Positions 9,385-18,352 are shown, counted from the stretch's first letter. The stretch: DNA of 64,000 nucleotides from Alistipes excrementigallinarum (GCA_019112825.1 DXIP01000018.1:124001-188000); one strand, 5' to 3'. Notes: a model not told the origin generated them from the sequence alone. Made by a program: numbers and translations.

Positions 9385-9515
9385 AGGGCTCAACCGGACG
9401 GACAAACAGAAGGGCTGAAAGACAGAAGGACTGAAGGTCCGACAGACAACCGGACAGACAACGGACGGGCAGACGGGGCCGAAGAACAGACTGTCTGGAC
9501 AGACAGACGACGAAA
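9385..9515 (+). repeat. Purine-rich degenerate repeats after valS
   Basis: The valS-rnhA gap holds irregular copies of GGACAGACA / CAGAAGGACTGAA-like units. No gene or clear terminator was seen in it. Confidence 0.55.
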
Positions 9516-9538
9516 CAGCAAAAGACAACCGCACGACT

Positions 9539-9997
9539 TTGGAAATCACAATCTATACCGACGGTTCGGCGCTGGGCAACCCGGGGCCGGGAGGCTACGG
9601 CGTGGTGATGCTCGCCGGCCGCTTCCGCAAGGAGCTCTCGCAGGGCTACCGTCTGACGACGAACAACCGCATGGAGCTCATGGCGGTCTGCGTGGCGCTC
9701 GAGACGCTCCGCTTCGAGGGCTCCGACGTGACGCTCTACTCCGACTCGAAATACGTGGTCGACGCCGTGACCAAGGGGTGGGTCTTCGGCTGGGAGCGCA
9801 AGGGCTTCGCCGGCAAGAAGAACCCCGACCTCTGGATGCGCTTCCTGCGCATCTACCGCCGCCACCATGTCCGCTTCGTCTGGGTGAAGGGGCATGCCGA
9901 GACGGTCGAGAACAACCGCTGCGACCAGCTGGCCGTCGCGGCGGCCAACGACCGGCTCCGTCTGCTCGAGGATACGGGCTACACGCCCGGCGCCTGA
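9539..9997 (+). CDS. rnhA: Ribonuclease HI
   Basis: The enzyme cleaves the RNA strand of RNA-DNA hybrids. The 152-residue protein carries the four acidic catalytic positions: D8 (YTDGSALGNPGPGG), E46 (NNRMELMAV), D69 (YSDSKYVV) and the late aspartate in ENNRCDQLA, together with the conserved histidine in VKGHAE. It appears to start at TTG (9539), since the family start MxITIYTDGS aligns there and no in-frame ATG lies close upstream. It may be cotranscribed with valS or use a promoter I did not recognise. A strong hairpin at 10234-10280 probably ends the transcript. Confidence 0.93.
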   Translation: MEITIYTDGSALGNPGPGGYGVVMLAGRFRKELSQGYRLTTNNRMELMAVCVALETLRFEGSDVTLYSDSKYVVDAVTKGWVFGWERKGFAGKKNPDLWMRFLRIYRRHHVRFVWVKGHAETVENNRCDQLAVAAANDRLRLLEDTGYTPGA

Positions 9998-10233
9998 CGG
10001 CCGCCCTCGTCGGGCGGAGTCCTGCATCCGCCGCACAGTTCCGAAGAGAGGTCCCTGCTCCGGAAGGGACCTTGCAACGAACGGCCGGGCAACCCAAGTC
10101 CGGAGGGAGGAGGCTGCCGGGTAAAGCGGGGAAATTTTCCGGAAATGAAGAGACCCGGCGGAACGGAGAAGGCGGAGTCCCCGGAGAAGAAGGAAGAGGC
10201 AGAGGAGCAGGCCAGGCCCTGCTGCACAAGAAT

Positions 10234-10284
10234 CGGAGAGCCCGGGAGGAGCCGTTACGACTCACCTCCCGGGCTCTCCGGTTT
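10234..10284 (+). terminator. Strong terminator between rnhA and the flavin reductase gene
   Basis: Two perfect 16-base arms, CGGAGAGCCCGGGAGG (10234-10249) and its complement (10265-10280), are followed by GTTTT. It lies between convergent genes and may act on both strands. The rest of the 311-base gap, 10040-10230, is purine-rich, simple in composition and shows no gene. Confidence 0.75.
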
Positions 10285-10308
10285 TCATTGCCCCGCCGGA
10301 CCTGAGGG

Positions 10309-10827
10309 TTACTCCCCGTCGCGCACGAAGGCGTGCTCAATCTGGACGATGTAGCAGTAGTGCAGGTCGTGGTCGGGATACATGCGCTCGAGCAGCTCCT
10401 TCTGCAGGAAGCCCTCGGCCTCGAACCGCCCGACATACATCTTGCGGCACTCCAGCACCAGACGCGCCTCGCCCACGGCCGGCGTTCCGGCATCGGTCCG
10501 CACGACGGTGAGTCCCGAAGCGGCGAACTTGTCCCCCTCGCGCCCCGAATGGCTGCCGCAGTAACGCAGCGCATCGCGGTAGCGCTCGTCGAAGAACGAG
10601 AGCGTCAGCCGCTCGTTCGCCTCGACGAACTGACGCGTGTAGCGCGTCGGACGGATGACGACCATGGCGGCCGGATGGCCCCATATCTGACCCACGAAGC
10701 CCCAGCTGGCGGTCATCGTGTTGCACCGCGAGGCATCACCCGCCGTGATGAGCATCCACTCCTGTCCGATGGCGCGGATGAAGTTGTCGGTGATGTCCAG
10801 GGGCGAAATTTCATGAAAGTGGTGCAT
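10309..10827 (-). CDS. Flavin reductase family protein (flavoredoxin-like)
   Basis: The 172-residue soluble protein belongs to the FMN-binding split-barrel family related to flavoredoxin and flavin reductases. Visible family traits are the N-terminal stretch WMLITAGDASRCNTMTASWGFVGQIWG, which would hold the FMN, and RPTRYTRQFVEANERLTLSFF. Many Bacteroidota carry this 165-175 residue form. The natural electron donor and acceptor are unknown. It is a single gene convergent with rnhA and divergent from the ABC exporter. Confidence 0.82.
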   Translation of the reverse strand: MHHFHEISPLDITDNFIRAIGQEWMLITAGDASRCNTMTASWGFVGQIWGHPAAMVVIRPTRYTRQFVEANERLTLSFFDERYRDALRYCGSHSGREGDKFAASGLTVVRTDAGTPAVGEARLVLECRKMYVGRFEAEGFLQKELLERMYPDHDLHYCYIVQIEHAFVRDGE

Positions 10828-10850
10828 GTTTTTTTCGTTTTTTTACTCCA

Positions 10851-10858
10851 CAAAAGTA
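10851..10858 (-). promoter_or_regulatory. -7 box of the flavin reductase promoter
   Basis: TACTTTTG on the minus strand matches TAnnTTTG, 23 bases before the start codon at 10827. Confidence 0.55.
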
Positions 10859-10910
10859 GAATAAAATCGGGAAACATGTGCCGGAATTCCGAAAATCACA
10901 TTATTCTTCC

Positions 10911-10918
10911 TATCTTTG
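10911..10918 (+). promoter_or_regulatory. -7 box of the ABC exporter promoter
   Basis: TATCTTTG matches TAnnTTTG, 33 bases before the start at 10952. Confidence 0.6.
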
Positions 10919-10951
10919 TAGACGTTTAGAAAAACATAATCCCATCGCCCG

Positions 10952-12787
10952 ATGTTCAAGACCTACCTGCGGCTGCTGGGCTTCGCCAAGCCCATCGAGA
11001 AATATGCCATCCCCTACTTCTTCTATGCCGCATTCTACGCCCTGTTCAACACCATCAACTTCGTCCTGATTATCCCGATTCTCACGACGCTGTTCGACCC
11101 CGAATACGAATTCCAGCCCGTCTACGAACTGCCCCACCATCTGGGCATCAACCAGGAGACCTTCGCCCAGCTCATCGGCTACCTCTACACGAAGCTCTTC
11201 GGCACCGACTTCAGCGTCTTCCGCATCCTCGTGCTGCTGGCCCTCACGGTGATAGTCACCAGCCTGCTGAGCAACACGTTCCGCTATCTGAGCTCGTGGA
11301 CCATCGAAAACATGCGCACCCGCACGCTGCAGCGCATCCGCAACGAGGTATTCGACAACGTGATGAACATGCACGTGGGCTTCTTCAGCGACCAGCGCAA
11401 GGGCGACGTCATCTCGAAAATCACCAACGACGTCTCGGTCGTGCAGTTCTGCATCACCAACACGCTGCAGGTGGCCTTCCGCGAGCCGCTGCTCATCATC
11501 GGCTATCTGGTGGCGATGATTCTCATCTCGTGGGAGCTGGCTCTCTTCTCGATTCTCTTCCTGCCCGTCGTGGCGCTGCTCATCGGGCGGATTGTCAAGA
11601 AGCTGCGCCACCCGGCCAAGACCAGCCAGAAGCGCATGGGCGACATGGTGAGCACGCTCGACGAGTCGCTCTCGGGCATCAAGGTCATCAAGAGCTACAA
11701 CGCCACCGAATACATCAAGGAGAAGTTCCACGCCATCAACGCCGATTTCTCGCGGCTGCTGCTCTCGATGGTGCGCCGCCAGCAGCTGGCATCGCCCATG
11801 AGCGAATTCCTGGGCATCTCGGCCGCCGGCGTCATCCTCATCTTCGGCGGCATGCTCGTGGTGCGCGGCTCGCTCGATGCGGGAGGCTTCGTCGCCTTCC
11901 TGGCCATGTTCTCGCAGATTACGCGGCCGGTCCGCACCTTCATCGACCAGTTCGCCACCATCAACCAGGGTATCGCCGCCGGCGAGCGCATCTTCACGCT
12001 GCTCGACGCCCGCAGCGAGGTCGAGGACAAGCCCGACGCCATCCAGATGAAGGGGCTGCGCGACAAAATCGAGTTCCGCAACGTGCACTTCTCCTACGAC
12101 GGCAGCCGCGAGGTTATCGACGGCGTATCGTTCGAGATTCGCCGCGGCCAGACCGTAGCCCTCGTGGGCCCCTCGGGCGGCGGCAAATCGACGCTCAGCG
12201 AACTTATCCCCCGCTTCTACGACCCCACGGCGGGCGAGATTCTCATCGACGGCATCTCGCTGCGCGACTACGACCAGGAGAGTCTGCGCGCCCACATGAG
12301 CGTCGTGGCGCAGGATACGATTCTCTTCAACGACACCATCGAGAACAACATCGCCATGGGCCGCCCCGGCGCCACGCACGAGGAGATTGTCGCGGCGGCC
12401 AAGGTGGCCAACGCCGACAGCTTCATCCGCGAGGCGCCCGAAGGCTATGCCACCAACATCGGTGACCGCGGCTCGAAACTCTCGGGCGGACAGCGCCAGC
12501 GCCTCTCGATTGCCCGCGCCGTGCTGAAGAACCCCGAGATTCTGATTCTCGACGAGGCCACCTCGGCCCTCGACACCGAGAGCGAGAAGCTGGTGCAGGA
12601 TGCGCTGAACAACCTGCTCGTAGGCCGTACGTCGGTGGTCATCGCCCACCGGCTGAGCACCATCCACAACGCCGACAAGATTATCGTCGTCGAACACGGC
12701 CGCATCGCCGAGGAGGGGACCCACGCCGAGCTGATGGCCCGCAACGGCATCTATGCCAAGCTCATCGAGATGCAGTCGTTCGACTGA
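10952..12787 (+). CDS. ABC exporter, MsbA-like lipid or drug flippase
   Basis: The 611-residue half-transporter has an N-terminal membrane domain of six helices (about 20-335) and a C-terminal ATPase. Walker A is GPSGGGKST near residue 405, the signature LSGGQRQRLS near 510 and Walker B ILILDEATSALD near 530. The architecture is that of MsbA, LmrA and other type IV exporters that work as homodimers in the inner membrane. MsbA function (flipping lipid A) is plausible because the genome makes Kdo, but many Bacteroidota have several paralogues, so the substrate is open. An acetyltransferase gene follows after 21 bases and is likely cotranscribed. Confidence 0.88.
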   Translation: MFKTYLRLLGFAKPIEKYAIPYFFYAAFYALFNTINFVLIIPILTTLFDPEYEFQPVYELPHHLGINQETFAQLIGYLYTKLFGTDFSVFRILVLLALTVIVTSLLSNTFRYLSSWTIENMRTRTLQRIRNEVFDNVMNMHVGFFSDQRKGDVISKITNDVSVVQFCITNTLQVAFREPLLIIGYLVAMILISWELALFSILFLPVVALLIGRIVKKLRHPAKTSQKRMGDMVSTLDESLSGIKVIKSYNATEYIKEKFHAINADFSRLLLSMVRRQQLASPMSEFLGISAAGVILIFGGMLVVRGSLDAGGFVAFLAMFSQITRPVRTFIDQFATINQGIAAGERIFTLLDARSEVEDKPDAIQMKGLRDKIEFRNVHFSYDGSREVIDGVSFEIRRGQTVALVGPSGGGKSTLSELIPRFYDPTAGEILIDGISLRDYDQESLRAHMSVVAQDTILFNDTIENNIAMGRPGATHEEIVAAAKVANADSFIREAPEGYATNIGDRGSKLSGGQRQRLSIARAVLKNPEILILDEATSALDTESEKLVQDALNNLLVGRTSVVIAHRLSTIHNADKIIVVEHGRIAEEGTHAELMARNGIYAKLIEMQSFD

Positions 12788-12808
12788 CCCAAACACCCGC
12801 GGAAGACC

Positions 12809-13363
12809 ATGACCGAAAAGGAGAAGATGCTTGCCGGCGAGTGGTTCTCGTCGCCCGACGAGGAGCTCACCGTCGAACGCCGGCGCACGGAGCGCCTGCT
12901 GCGCCGCCTCAACGTCGAACTGACGGCCGACGACGAGGCCTACCGCACCACGCTGCGCGAGCTGCTCGCACCAGGCTCCGAGGGCTTCATCCGCGCCCCC
13001 TTCTACTGCGACTACGGCTACAACATCTCGCTGGGCCGTGGGACGTTTCTCAACTTCGACTGCGTCATCCTCGACCTGGCCTCCGTCCGCATCGGGTGCC
13101 GCACGCTCATCGGCCCCAAGGTGCAGCTGCTCACGGCGCACCACCCCTTCGATGTACAGCAGCGCGCGGCGGGGCTGGAGGCCGGACGTCCGATTGAAAT
13201 CGGCGACGACTGCTGGCTGGGCGGCGGGGTGATTGTCTGCCCGGGCGTCCGCATCGGCAACCGGGTCATCATCGGCGCCGGCGCCGTGGTCACGCGCGAC
13301 ATTCCCGACGATTCGGTGGCCGTGGGCAACCCCGCCCGCGTCATCCGCACCCAGGGCAAATAA
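12809..13363 (+). CDS. Maltose/galactoside O-acetyltransferase family protein
   Basis: The 184-residue protein is a left-handed beta-helix acyltransferase of the Maa/LacA/NodL group. The N-terminal Maa-type cap (MTEKEKMLAGEWFSSPDEEL) is followed by hexapeptide repeats. The catalytic histidine is in LLTAHHPFD, and IGDDCWLGGGVIVCPGVRIG and VVTRDIPDDSVAVGNPARVI form the final coils. It would transfer acetyl from acetyl-CoA to a sugar hydroxyl; the acceptor is unknown. It lies 21 bases after the ABC exporter gene, probably in one operon. Confidence 0.87.
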   Translation: MTEKEKMLAGEWFSSPDEELTVERRRTERLLRRLNVELTADDEAYRTTLRELLAPGSEGFIRAPFYCDYGYNISLGRGTFLNFDCVILDLASVRIGCRTLIGPKVQLLTAHHPFDVQQRAAGLEAGRPIEIGDDCWLGGGVIVCPGVRIGNRVIIGAGAVVTRDIPDDSVAVGNPARVIRTQGK

Positions 13364-13374
13364 TCCGAGGGGCA

Positions 13375-13450
13375 GGAAGAGCAGGGGCGGAAACAGAGAA
13401 AGAACAGAGGCGGGAGCAGGGGCGGAAACAAAGCCAGAGACGGAAACAGC
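13375..13450 (+). repeat. Purine-rich degenerate repeats before ileS
   Basis: Irregular copies of GGGGCGGAAACAGAG-like units (for example AGCAGGGGCGGAAACA at about 13380 and 13420). It lies just after the acetyltransferase gene, on its coding strand. Confidence 0.55.
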
Positions 13451-13584
13451 GGCGCATGCACCTGCCCGCTCCGCACCTGCCGTCCGACACCCCAATCATG
13501 CACGGGACGCCCCCGAAGGCGACGTTTCGGCCCCGCGAAGTACGATTTCGAGCCCCGGAGGCCCCGTTTTCCGATTCTTTTTCC

Positions 13585-13592
13585 TATCTTTG
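13585..13592 (+). promoter_or_regulatory. -7 box of the ileS promoter
   Basis: TATCTTTG matches TAnnTTTG, 31 bases before the ileS start. Confidence 0.6.
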
Positions 13593-13623
13593 CGTGTTTC
13601 AACGACAATCATAAACACGCCAT

Positions 13624-16600
13624 ATGAAATTCAAGGAGTATAAAGGCCTCGACCTGGCGGGTCTGGCCGCCGACGTGCTCGCGGAGTGGGACTCCGACGA
13701 CACCTTCCACAAAAGCATCTCCACGCGTGAGGGACATCCGACCTTCGTCTTCTACGAGGGTCCCCCCTCGGCCAACGGCATGCCCGGCATCCACCACGTC
13801 ATGGCCCGTACCATCAAGGACGTATTCTGCCGCTATAAGACCCAGCAGGGCTATCTGGTCCACCGCAAGGCGGGCTGGGACACCCACGGACTCCCCGTCG
13901 AGCTGGGCGTCGAGAAGAAGCTCGGCATCACCAAGGAGGACATCGGCAAGAAGATTTCCATCGAGGAGTACAACCGCACCTGCCGCGAGGCGGTGATGGA
14001 GTTCAAGGGCGTGTGGGAGAAGCTCACCCGCCAGATGGGCTACTGGGTCAACATGGACGACCCTTACATCACCTACGACAACAAGTACATCGAGTCGCTG
14101 TGGTGGCTTCTGAAGCAGCTCTACGAGAAGGGGCTGCTCTACAAGGGCTACACCATCCAGCCCTACTCGCCGGCCGCCGGAACGGGCCTCTCGACCCACG
14201 AGCTGAACCAGCCGGGCTGCTACCGCGACGTGAAGGATACCACCGTCGTGGCGCAGTTCCGCATCCGCAACCCCAAACCCGAGATGACGGGCTGGGGCAC
14301 GCCCTACTTCCTGGCATGGACCACCACACCCTGGACGCTGCCCTCGAACACGGCCCTCTGCGTGGGTCCGAAAATCGACTACGTGGCCGTGCGCACCTAC
14401 AACCCCTATACCGGTGAGAAGCAGACCGTCGTGCTGGCCAAGGCGCTGCTCTACGCCCACTTCAACCGCAAGGCCGAAGGGCTGGCGCTCGACGCCTACA
14501 AGCCGGGCGACAAGCTCGTCCCCTTCGAGGTGGTGGGCGAGTACAAGGGTCCGGAGCTGGTCGGCATGGAGTACGAGCAGCTGCTCCCGTGGGTGAAGCC
14601 CATCGAGGTGGACGAGCAGGGCACCTGGCACGACGCCTCGGCCAAGGCCTTCCGCGTGATTCCGGGTGACTACGTAACCACCGAAGACGGTACGGGTATC
14701 GTCCACATCGCCCCGACGTTCGGTGCCGACGACGCCAACGTGGCCCGCGCAGCAGGCATTCCGTCGCTCTTCATGCTCACGCGCAAGGGTGAGACCCGCC
14801 CGATGGTCGACCTCACGGGCAAGTTCTTCCTGCTCGACGAGCTGGACGAGCAGTTCGTCCGCGAGTGCGTCGACGTGGAGGCCTACCGCGAGTACGAGGG
14901 CCGCTGGGTCAAGAACGCCTACGACCCGCAGTTCACCGTCGACGGCCGATACGACGAGAAGGCTGCCCAGGCGGCCGAGTCGCTGGACATCTACATCTGC
15001 ATGCGGCTCAAGACGGCGGGCAAGGCCTTCAAAATCGAGAAGTATGTCCACAACTACCCCCACTGCTGGCGCACGGACAAGCCGGTGCTCTACTACCCGC
15101 TCGACTCGTGGTTCATCCGCTCGACGGCCGCCAAGGAGCGCATGATTGAGCTCAACCGCACCATCCGCTGGAAGCCCGAGTCGACCGGCACGGGCCGTTT
15201 CGGCAAGTGGCTCGAGAACCTCAACGACTGGAACCTCTCGCGTTCGCGCTTCTGGGGCACGCCACTACCCATCTGGGCCACCGAGGACCGCTCCGAGATG
15301 AAGTGCATCGGTTCGATTGAGGAGCTCATGCAGGAAATCGAGCGTTCGATTGCCGCCGGCGTGATGAAGGAGAACCCCTTCCCCCACTTCAAGGTGGGCG
15401 ACATGTCGGCCGAGAACTACTCGACCCAAAACATCGACCTGCACCGTCCCTACGTCGATTCAATTGTGCTCGTCTCGTCGAAGGGCGAGCCGATGCGCCG
15501 CGAACCGGACCTCATCGACGTATGGTTCGACTCGGGTGCCATGCCCTATGCCCAGCTGCACTACCCCTTCGAACACGGAGGCGACTACTTCCGCACGGTC
15601 TACCCGGCCGACTTCATCGCCGAGGGTGTCGACCAGACGCGCGGCTGGTTCTTCACGCTGCACGCCATCGCCACGATGCTCTTTGACTCGGTGGCCTTCC
15701 GCAACATCATCTCGAACGGTCTGGTGCTCGACAAGAACGGCAACAAGATGTCGAAACGTCTGGGCAATGCCGTCGACCCCTTCGACATCCTCTCTACCTA
15801 CGGCCCCGACGCCACGCGGTGGTACATGATTTCGAACTCGCAGCCGTGGGACAACCTCAAGTTCGACCGCGACGGCGTGGACGAGGTGCGCCGCAAGTTC
15901 TTCGGCACGCTCTACAACACCTACTCCTTCTTCGCCCTCTACGCCAACGTCGACGGCTTCACCGGCCGCGAGGAGGAGGTGCCCGTCGAGCGCCGTCCGG
16001 AAATCGACCGCTGGATTATCTCGCTGCTCAACACGCTGGTCAAGAACGTGACCGAGTCGCTCGAGAACTACGACCCGACGCCGGCCGCCCGCGCCATCCA
16101 GGAGTTCGTGGGCGAGAACCTCTCGAACTGGTACGTGCGTCTGAACCGCAAGCGTTTCTGGGGCGGCGGAATGACCGAGGACAAGCTGGCCGCCTACCAG
16201 ACGCTCTACACCTGTCTGGAGACCGTCTCGATGCTCGCGGCGCCCTTCGCACCCTTCATGATGGACCGCATCTTCCGCGACCTGAACGCCGTGAGCGGGC
16301 GCCATACGGAGTCGTCGGTTCACCTGTCGACCTATCCGAAGGCCGACGAGCGGCTCATCGACTCGTCGCTCGAGGAGATGATGTCGCTGGCACAGCGCGT
16401 CTCGTCGATGGTGCTGGCCCTGCGCCGCAAGGTCTCCATCAAGGTGCGCCAGCCGCTGACCAAGATTCTCATTCCGGTGCTCGACCCCGCCATGGCGCGC
16501 CACATCGACGCCGTGCGCAACCTGATTCTGAACGAGGTGAACGTCAAGGAGCTGGAGCTCATCGAGCAGACGACGGGCATCATCACCAAGCGCATCAAGC

Positions 16601-17115
16601 CCAACTTCAAGACGCTCGGCCCGAAGTACGGCAAATACATGAAGCAGATTGCCGCCCTCACGGCCCAGTTCTCGCAGGAGCGCATCGCCGAAATCGAGTC
16701 GGCCCCCGAGAGCGTGCTCGAAATCGACGGGCAGCAGATTGTCGTAACACCCGCCGACTTCGAAATCACCTCGGAGGACATGCCCGGATGGCTTGTGGCA
16801 TCGGAGGGCAAGCTGACCGTGGCGCTCGACATCACCCTTACGGACGAGCTGCGCGCCGAAGGTGTGGCACGCGAGTTGATTAACCGCATCCAGAACATCC
16901 GCAAGGATTCGGGATTCGAAGTGACGGACAAAATCTGCGTCGAAATCGAGCAGAAAGAGCTCGTAGCCGATGCCGTGGCCCGCTACGCCGACTACATCGG
17001 CTCGCAGACGCTGGCCGTCGAGGTGAAGAGCTCGGCCGAGCCTCAGGGCGAGGTGGTTGTCGCAACCGATATCGACGAGGAGCCGCTCCGCATCGCCGTA
17101 ACCCGCATCCGATAG
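13624..17115 (+). CDS. ileS: Isoleucyl-tRNA synthetase with an altered HIGH motif
   Basis: This class I synthetase charges tRNA-Ile. The 1163 residues include the Rossmann core, the inserted editing domain (about 200-420, with LAWTTTPWTLPSNTALCV), KMSKR near residue 709, the anticodon-binding domain, and a long C-terminal extension of the eukaryote-like IleRS2 type. The ATP-binding signature, normally HxGH, reads G-I-H-H at residues 55-58 (codons 13786-13797, in ANGMPGIHHVMARTIKD). This swapped GxHH form is known from some IleRS2 enzymes that remain active and are hyper-resistant to mupirocin. All other landmarks look intact, so I regard it as the functional housekeeping enzyme. Confidence 0.96.
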   Translation: MKFKEYKGLDLAGLAADVLAEWDSDDTFHKSISTREGHPTFVFYEGPPSANGMPGIHHVMARTIKDVFCRYKTQQGYLVHRKAGWDTHGLPVELGVEKKLGITKEDIGKKISIEEYNRTCREAVMEFKGVWEKLTRQMGYWVNMDDPYITYDNKYIESLWWLLKQLYEKGLLYKGYTIQPYSPAAGTGLSTHELNQPGCYRDVKDTTVVAQFRIRNPKPEMTGWGTPYFLAWTTTPWTLPSNTALCVGPKIDYVAVRTYNPYTGEKQTVVLAKALLYAHFNRKAEGLALDAYKPGDKLVPFEVVGEYKGPELVGMEYEQLLPWVKPIEVDEQGTWHDASAKAFRVIPGDYVTTEDGTGIVHIAPTFGADDANVARAAGIPSLFMLTRKGETRPMVDLTGKFFLLDELDEQFVRECVDVEAYREYEGRWVKNAYDPQFTVDGRYDEKAAQAAESLDIYICMRLKTAGKAFKIEKYVHNYPHCWRTDKPVLYYPLDSWFIRSTAAKERMIELNRTIRWKPESTGTGRFGKWLENLNDWNLSRSRFWGTPLPIWATEDRSEMKCIGSIEELMQEIERSIAAGVMKENPFPHFKVGDMSAENYSTQNIDLHRPYVDSIVLVSSKGEPMRREPDLIDVWFDSGAMPYAQLHYPFEHGGDYFRTVYPADFIAEGVDQTRGWFFTLHAIATMLFDSVAFRNIISNGLVLDKNGNKMSKRLGNAVDPFDILSTYGPDATRWYMISNSQPWDNLKFDRDGVDEVRRKFFGTLYNTYSFFALYANVDGFTGREEEVPVERRPEIDRWIISLLNTLVKNVTESLENYDPTPAARAIQEFVGENLSNWYVRLNRKRFWGGGMTEDKLAAYQTLYTCLETVSMLAAPFAPFMMDRIFRDLNAVSGRHTESSVHLSTYPKADERLIDSSLEEMMSLAQRVSSMVLALRRKVSIKVRQPLTKILIPVLDPAMARHIDAVRNLILNEVNVKELELIEQTTGIITKRIKPNFKTLGPKYGKYMKQIAALTAQFSQERIAEIESAPESVLEIDGQQIVVTPADFEITSEDMPGWLVASEGKLTVALDITLTDELRAEGVARELINRIQNIRKDSGFEVTDKICVEIEQKELVADAVARYADYIGSQTLAVEVKSSAEPQGEVVVATDIDEEPLRIAVTRIR

Positions 17116-17246
17116 GGTGCTGCTGCGGCCGCGCCCCCGGGGCGTCCGGTCCGCATACGGAACTGCACAGTACAGCGGGGGCCGCAGCGAGCGGCTCCCG
17201 CTGCTGTAAACAGGGCGGAACGAAGGGTTCATTATTGACCGGAAAA

Positions 17247-17278
17247 TTTGGTTTTCTGAAAATAATTCTTTACTTTTA
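17247..17278 (+). promoter_or_regulatory. Promoter of the TraR/DksA-like gene
   Basis: TTTG (17247-17250), 20 bases, then TACTTTTA (17271-17278), one base off TAnnTTTG. It lies 22 bases before the ATG at 17301. Confidence 0.6.
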
Positions 17279-17300
17279 CATAAAACCAAAAGCAACAACC

Positions 17301-17681
17301 ATGGCAGACGAAAGAACAAGATACAGCGACGCCGAACTCGAAGAGTTCAAGCAGCTCATCCTGAAAAAGCTGGAGAATGCGCGCGCCGACTATGAGCTTC
17401 TGCGTGCGACCATCACCCATACGGCCGACAACGATACGGAGGACACGTCGCCGACCTTCAAGGTGCTCGAAGAGGGCGCCACGACCCTTTCGAAGGAGGA
17501 GAGCGGCCGTCTGGCAGCCCATCAGATGAAGTTCATCCGCAACCTCGAGATGGCGCTCGTCCGCATCGAGAACAAGACCTACGGCATCTGCAAGACCACC
17601 GGCAAGCTCATTCCGAAGGAGCGTCTGATGAAGGTGCCCCACGCCACGGAGTGCATCGAAGCCAAGGAGGCCCGCAAATAG
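17301..17681 (+). CDS. TraR/DksA family protein with incomplete zinc finger
   Basis: The 126-residue protein resembles DksA-type regulators that enter the secondary channel of RNA polymerase. The N-terminal two thirds is a helical coiled coil; the C-terminus keeps the DksA finger frame (YGICKTTGKLIPKERLMKVPH) but only two of four cysteines. The second position of the first pair is threonine, and the second position of the last pair (ECIEA) is alanine. Zinc binding is therefore doubtful, though this loss is common in Bacteroidota members. I start at MADERTRY (17301), behind a good promoter, not at the open frame's 17235. Confidence 0.85.
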   Translation: MADERTRYSDAELEEFKQLILKKLENARADYELLRATITHTADNDTEDTSPTFKVLEEGATTLSKEESGRLAAHQMKFIRNLEMALVRIENKTYGICKTTGKLIPKERLMKVPHATECIEAKEARK

Positions 17682-17699
17682 TCTGCGGCCGGGTGCCGG

Positions 17700-17950
17700 T
17701 GCGGAGCTAAACGGGGGAGCAAAGAGAGCCAAGAGGGTCCAAGGGAGCCGGAGCCAAGGAGCCGGAGCCAAGGGGTCCAAGAGAACGGGGAACCGGGAAC
17801 CAAGGGCAAAAGGCCGAGAAGCCGGAGGACCGGAGAACTGAAGAATCGAGGGACAGGTAGCAAGAGCCGGAAGCCGGAAGCCGGAAGCCGGAAGCCGAAG
17901 AACCGGAGAACCGGAGAACCGGAGGACCAAGAAGACGAGGGGTTGGAGCA
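17700..17950 (+). repeat. Short-period purine-rich repeats (7-8 bp units)
   Basis: Includes four copies of the 7-bp unit GCCGGAA (about 17869-17900), three of the 8-bp unit AACCGGAG just after, and longer GAGCCGGAGCCAAGG units before. It sits between the TraR/DksA-like stop and its probable terminator at 18095. No credible gene was found in this 676-base gap. Confidence 0.65.
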
Positions 17951-18094
17951 GGTACGGAAAGGAGCCGGACTTCTTGCAGCCTGAGGCGTGGAAGTTCGGA
18001 GTACTGAGGACCTTATCGCGCCAAAAGCACGCCCCGAAAACCAGCAAGACCCGTAAGCCCCGCAGCCACGGAAACAACTGCAAACCATCTCATA

Positions 18095-18125
18095 AGCCAT
18101 TTCCACCATTGGAAATGGCTTTTTG
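18095..18125 (+). terminator. Rho-independent terminator
   Basis: AGCCATTTCC (18095-18104) and GGAAATGGCT (18111-18120) form a perfect 10-bp stem followed by TTTTT. It probably ends the transcript of the TraR/DksA-like gene after a 3' region of about 410 bases. Confidence 0.8.
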
Positions 18126-18344
18126 CATTCCCGCCTTGCGGAAAATGCCGCAACCGAGGGCTCATTGCGGGAATCACGCCCTCTTCAGAGCCACTCGCGG
18201 GACCGGAGCGGCATAACACGGAGGCAAAAAACCGAAGAAGGTCCGTCACCGCCCCCGACTTACGGCTTCACAAAAAAGCATGGGCAAAACGTCGAAGAAG
18301 CCAAATGGCACCCATTCACCATACTTTTTCACCCGAAAAAACGT

Positions 18345-18352
18345 TATCTTTG
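18345..18352 (+). promoter_or_regulatory. -7 box of the Omp85-like gene promoter
   Basis: TATCTTTG matches TAnnTTTG and ends 5 bases before the ATG at 18358, which would give a leaderless or nearly leaderless mRNA. No -33 TTTG was found. Confidence 0.55.

Noticed and set aside
6563..10036. 1157-residue open frame opposite valS and rnhA
   Set aside because: It crosses two clear genes and a promoter; the translation is low-complexity with leucine, valine and histidine bias typical of antisense frames.
10910..13495. 861-residue frame opposite the ABC exporter and acetyltransferase genes
   Set aside because: Antisense shadow across two recognised genes and their intergenic gap.
18013..18249. 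78-residue frame across the terminator at 18095
   Set aside because: It spans a strong terminator on the other strand and has no promoter or family signature.
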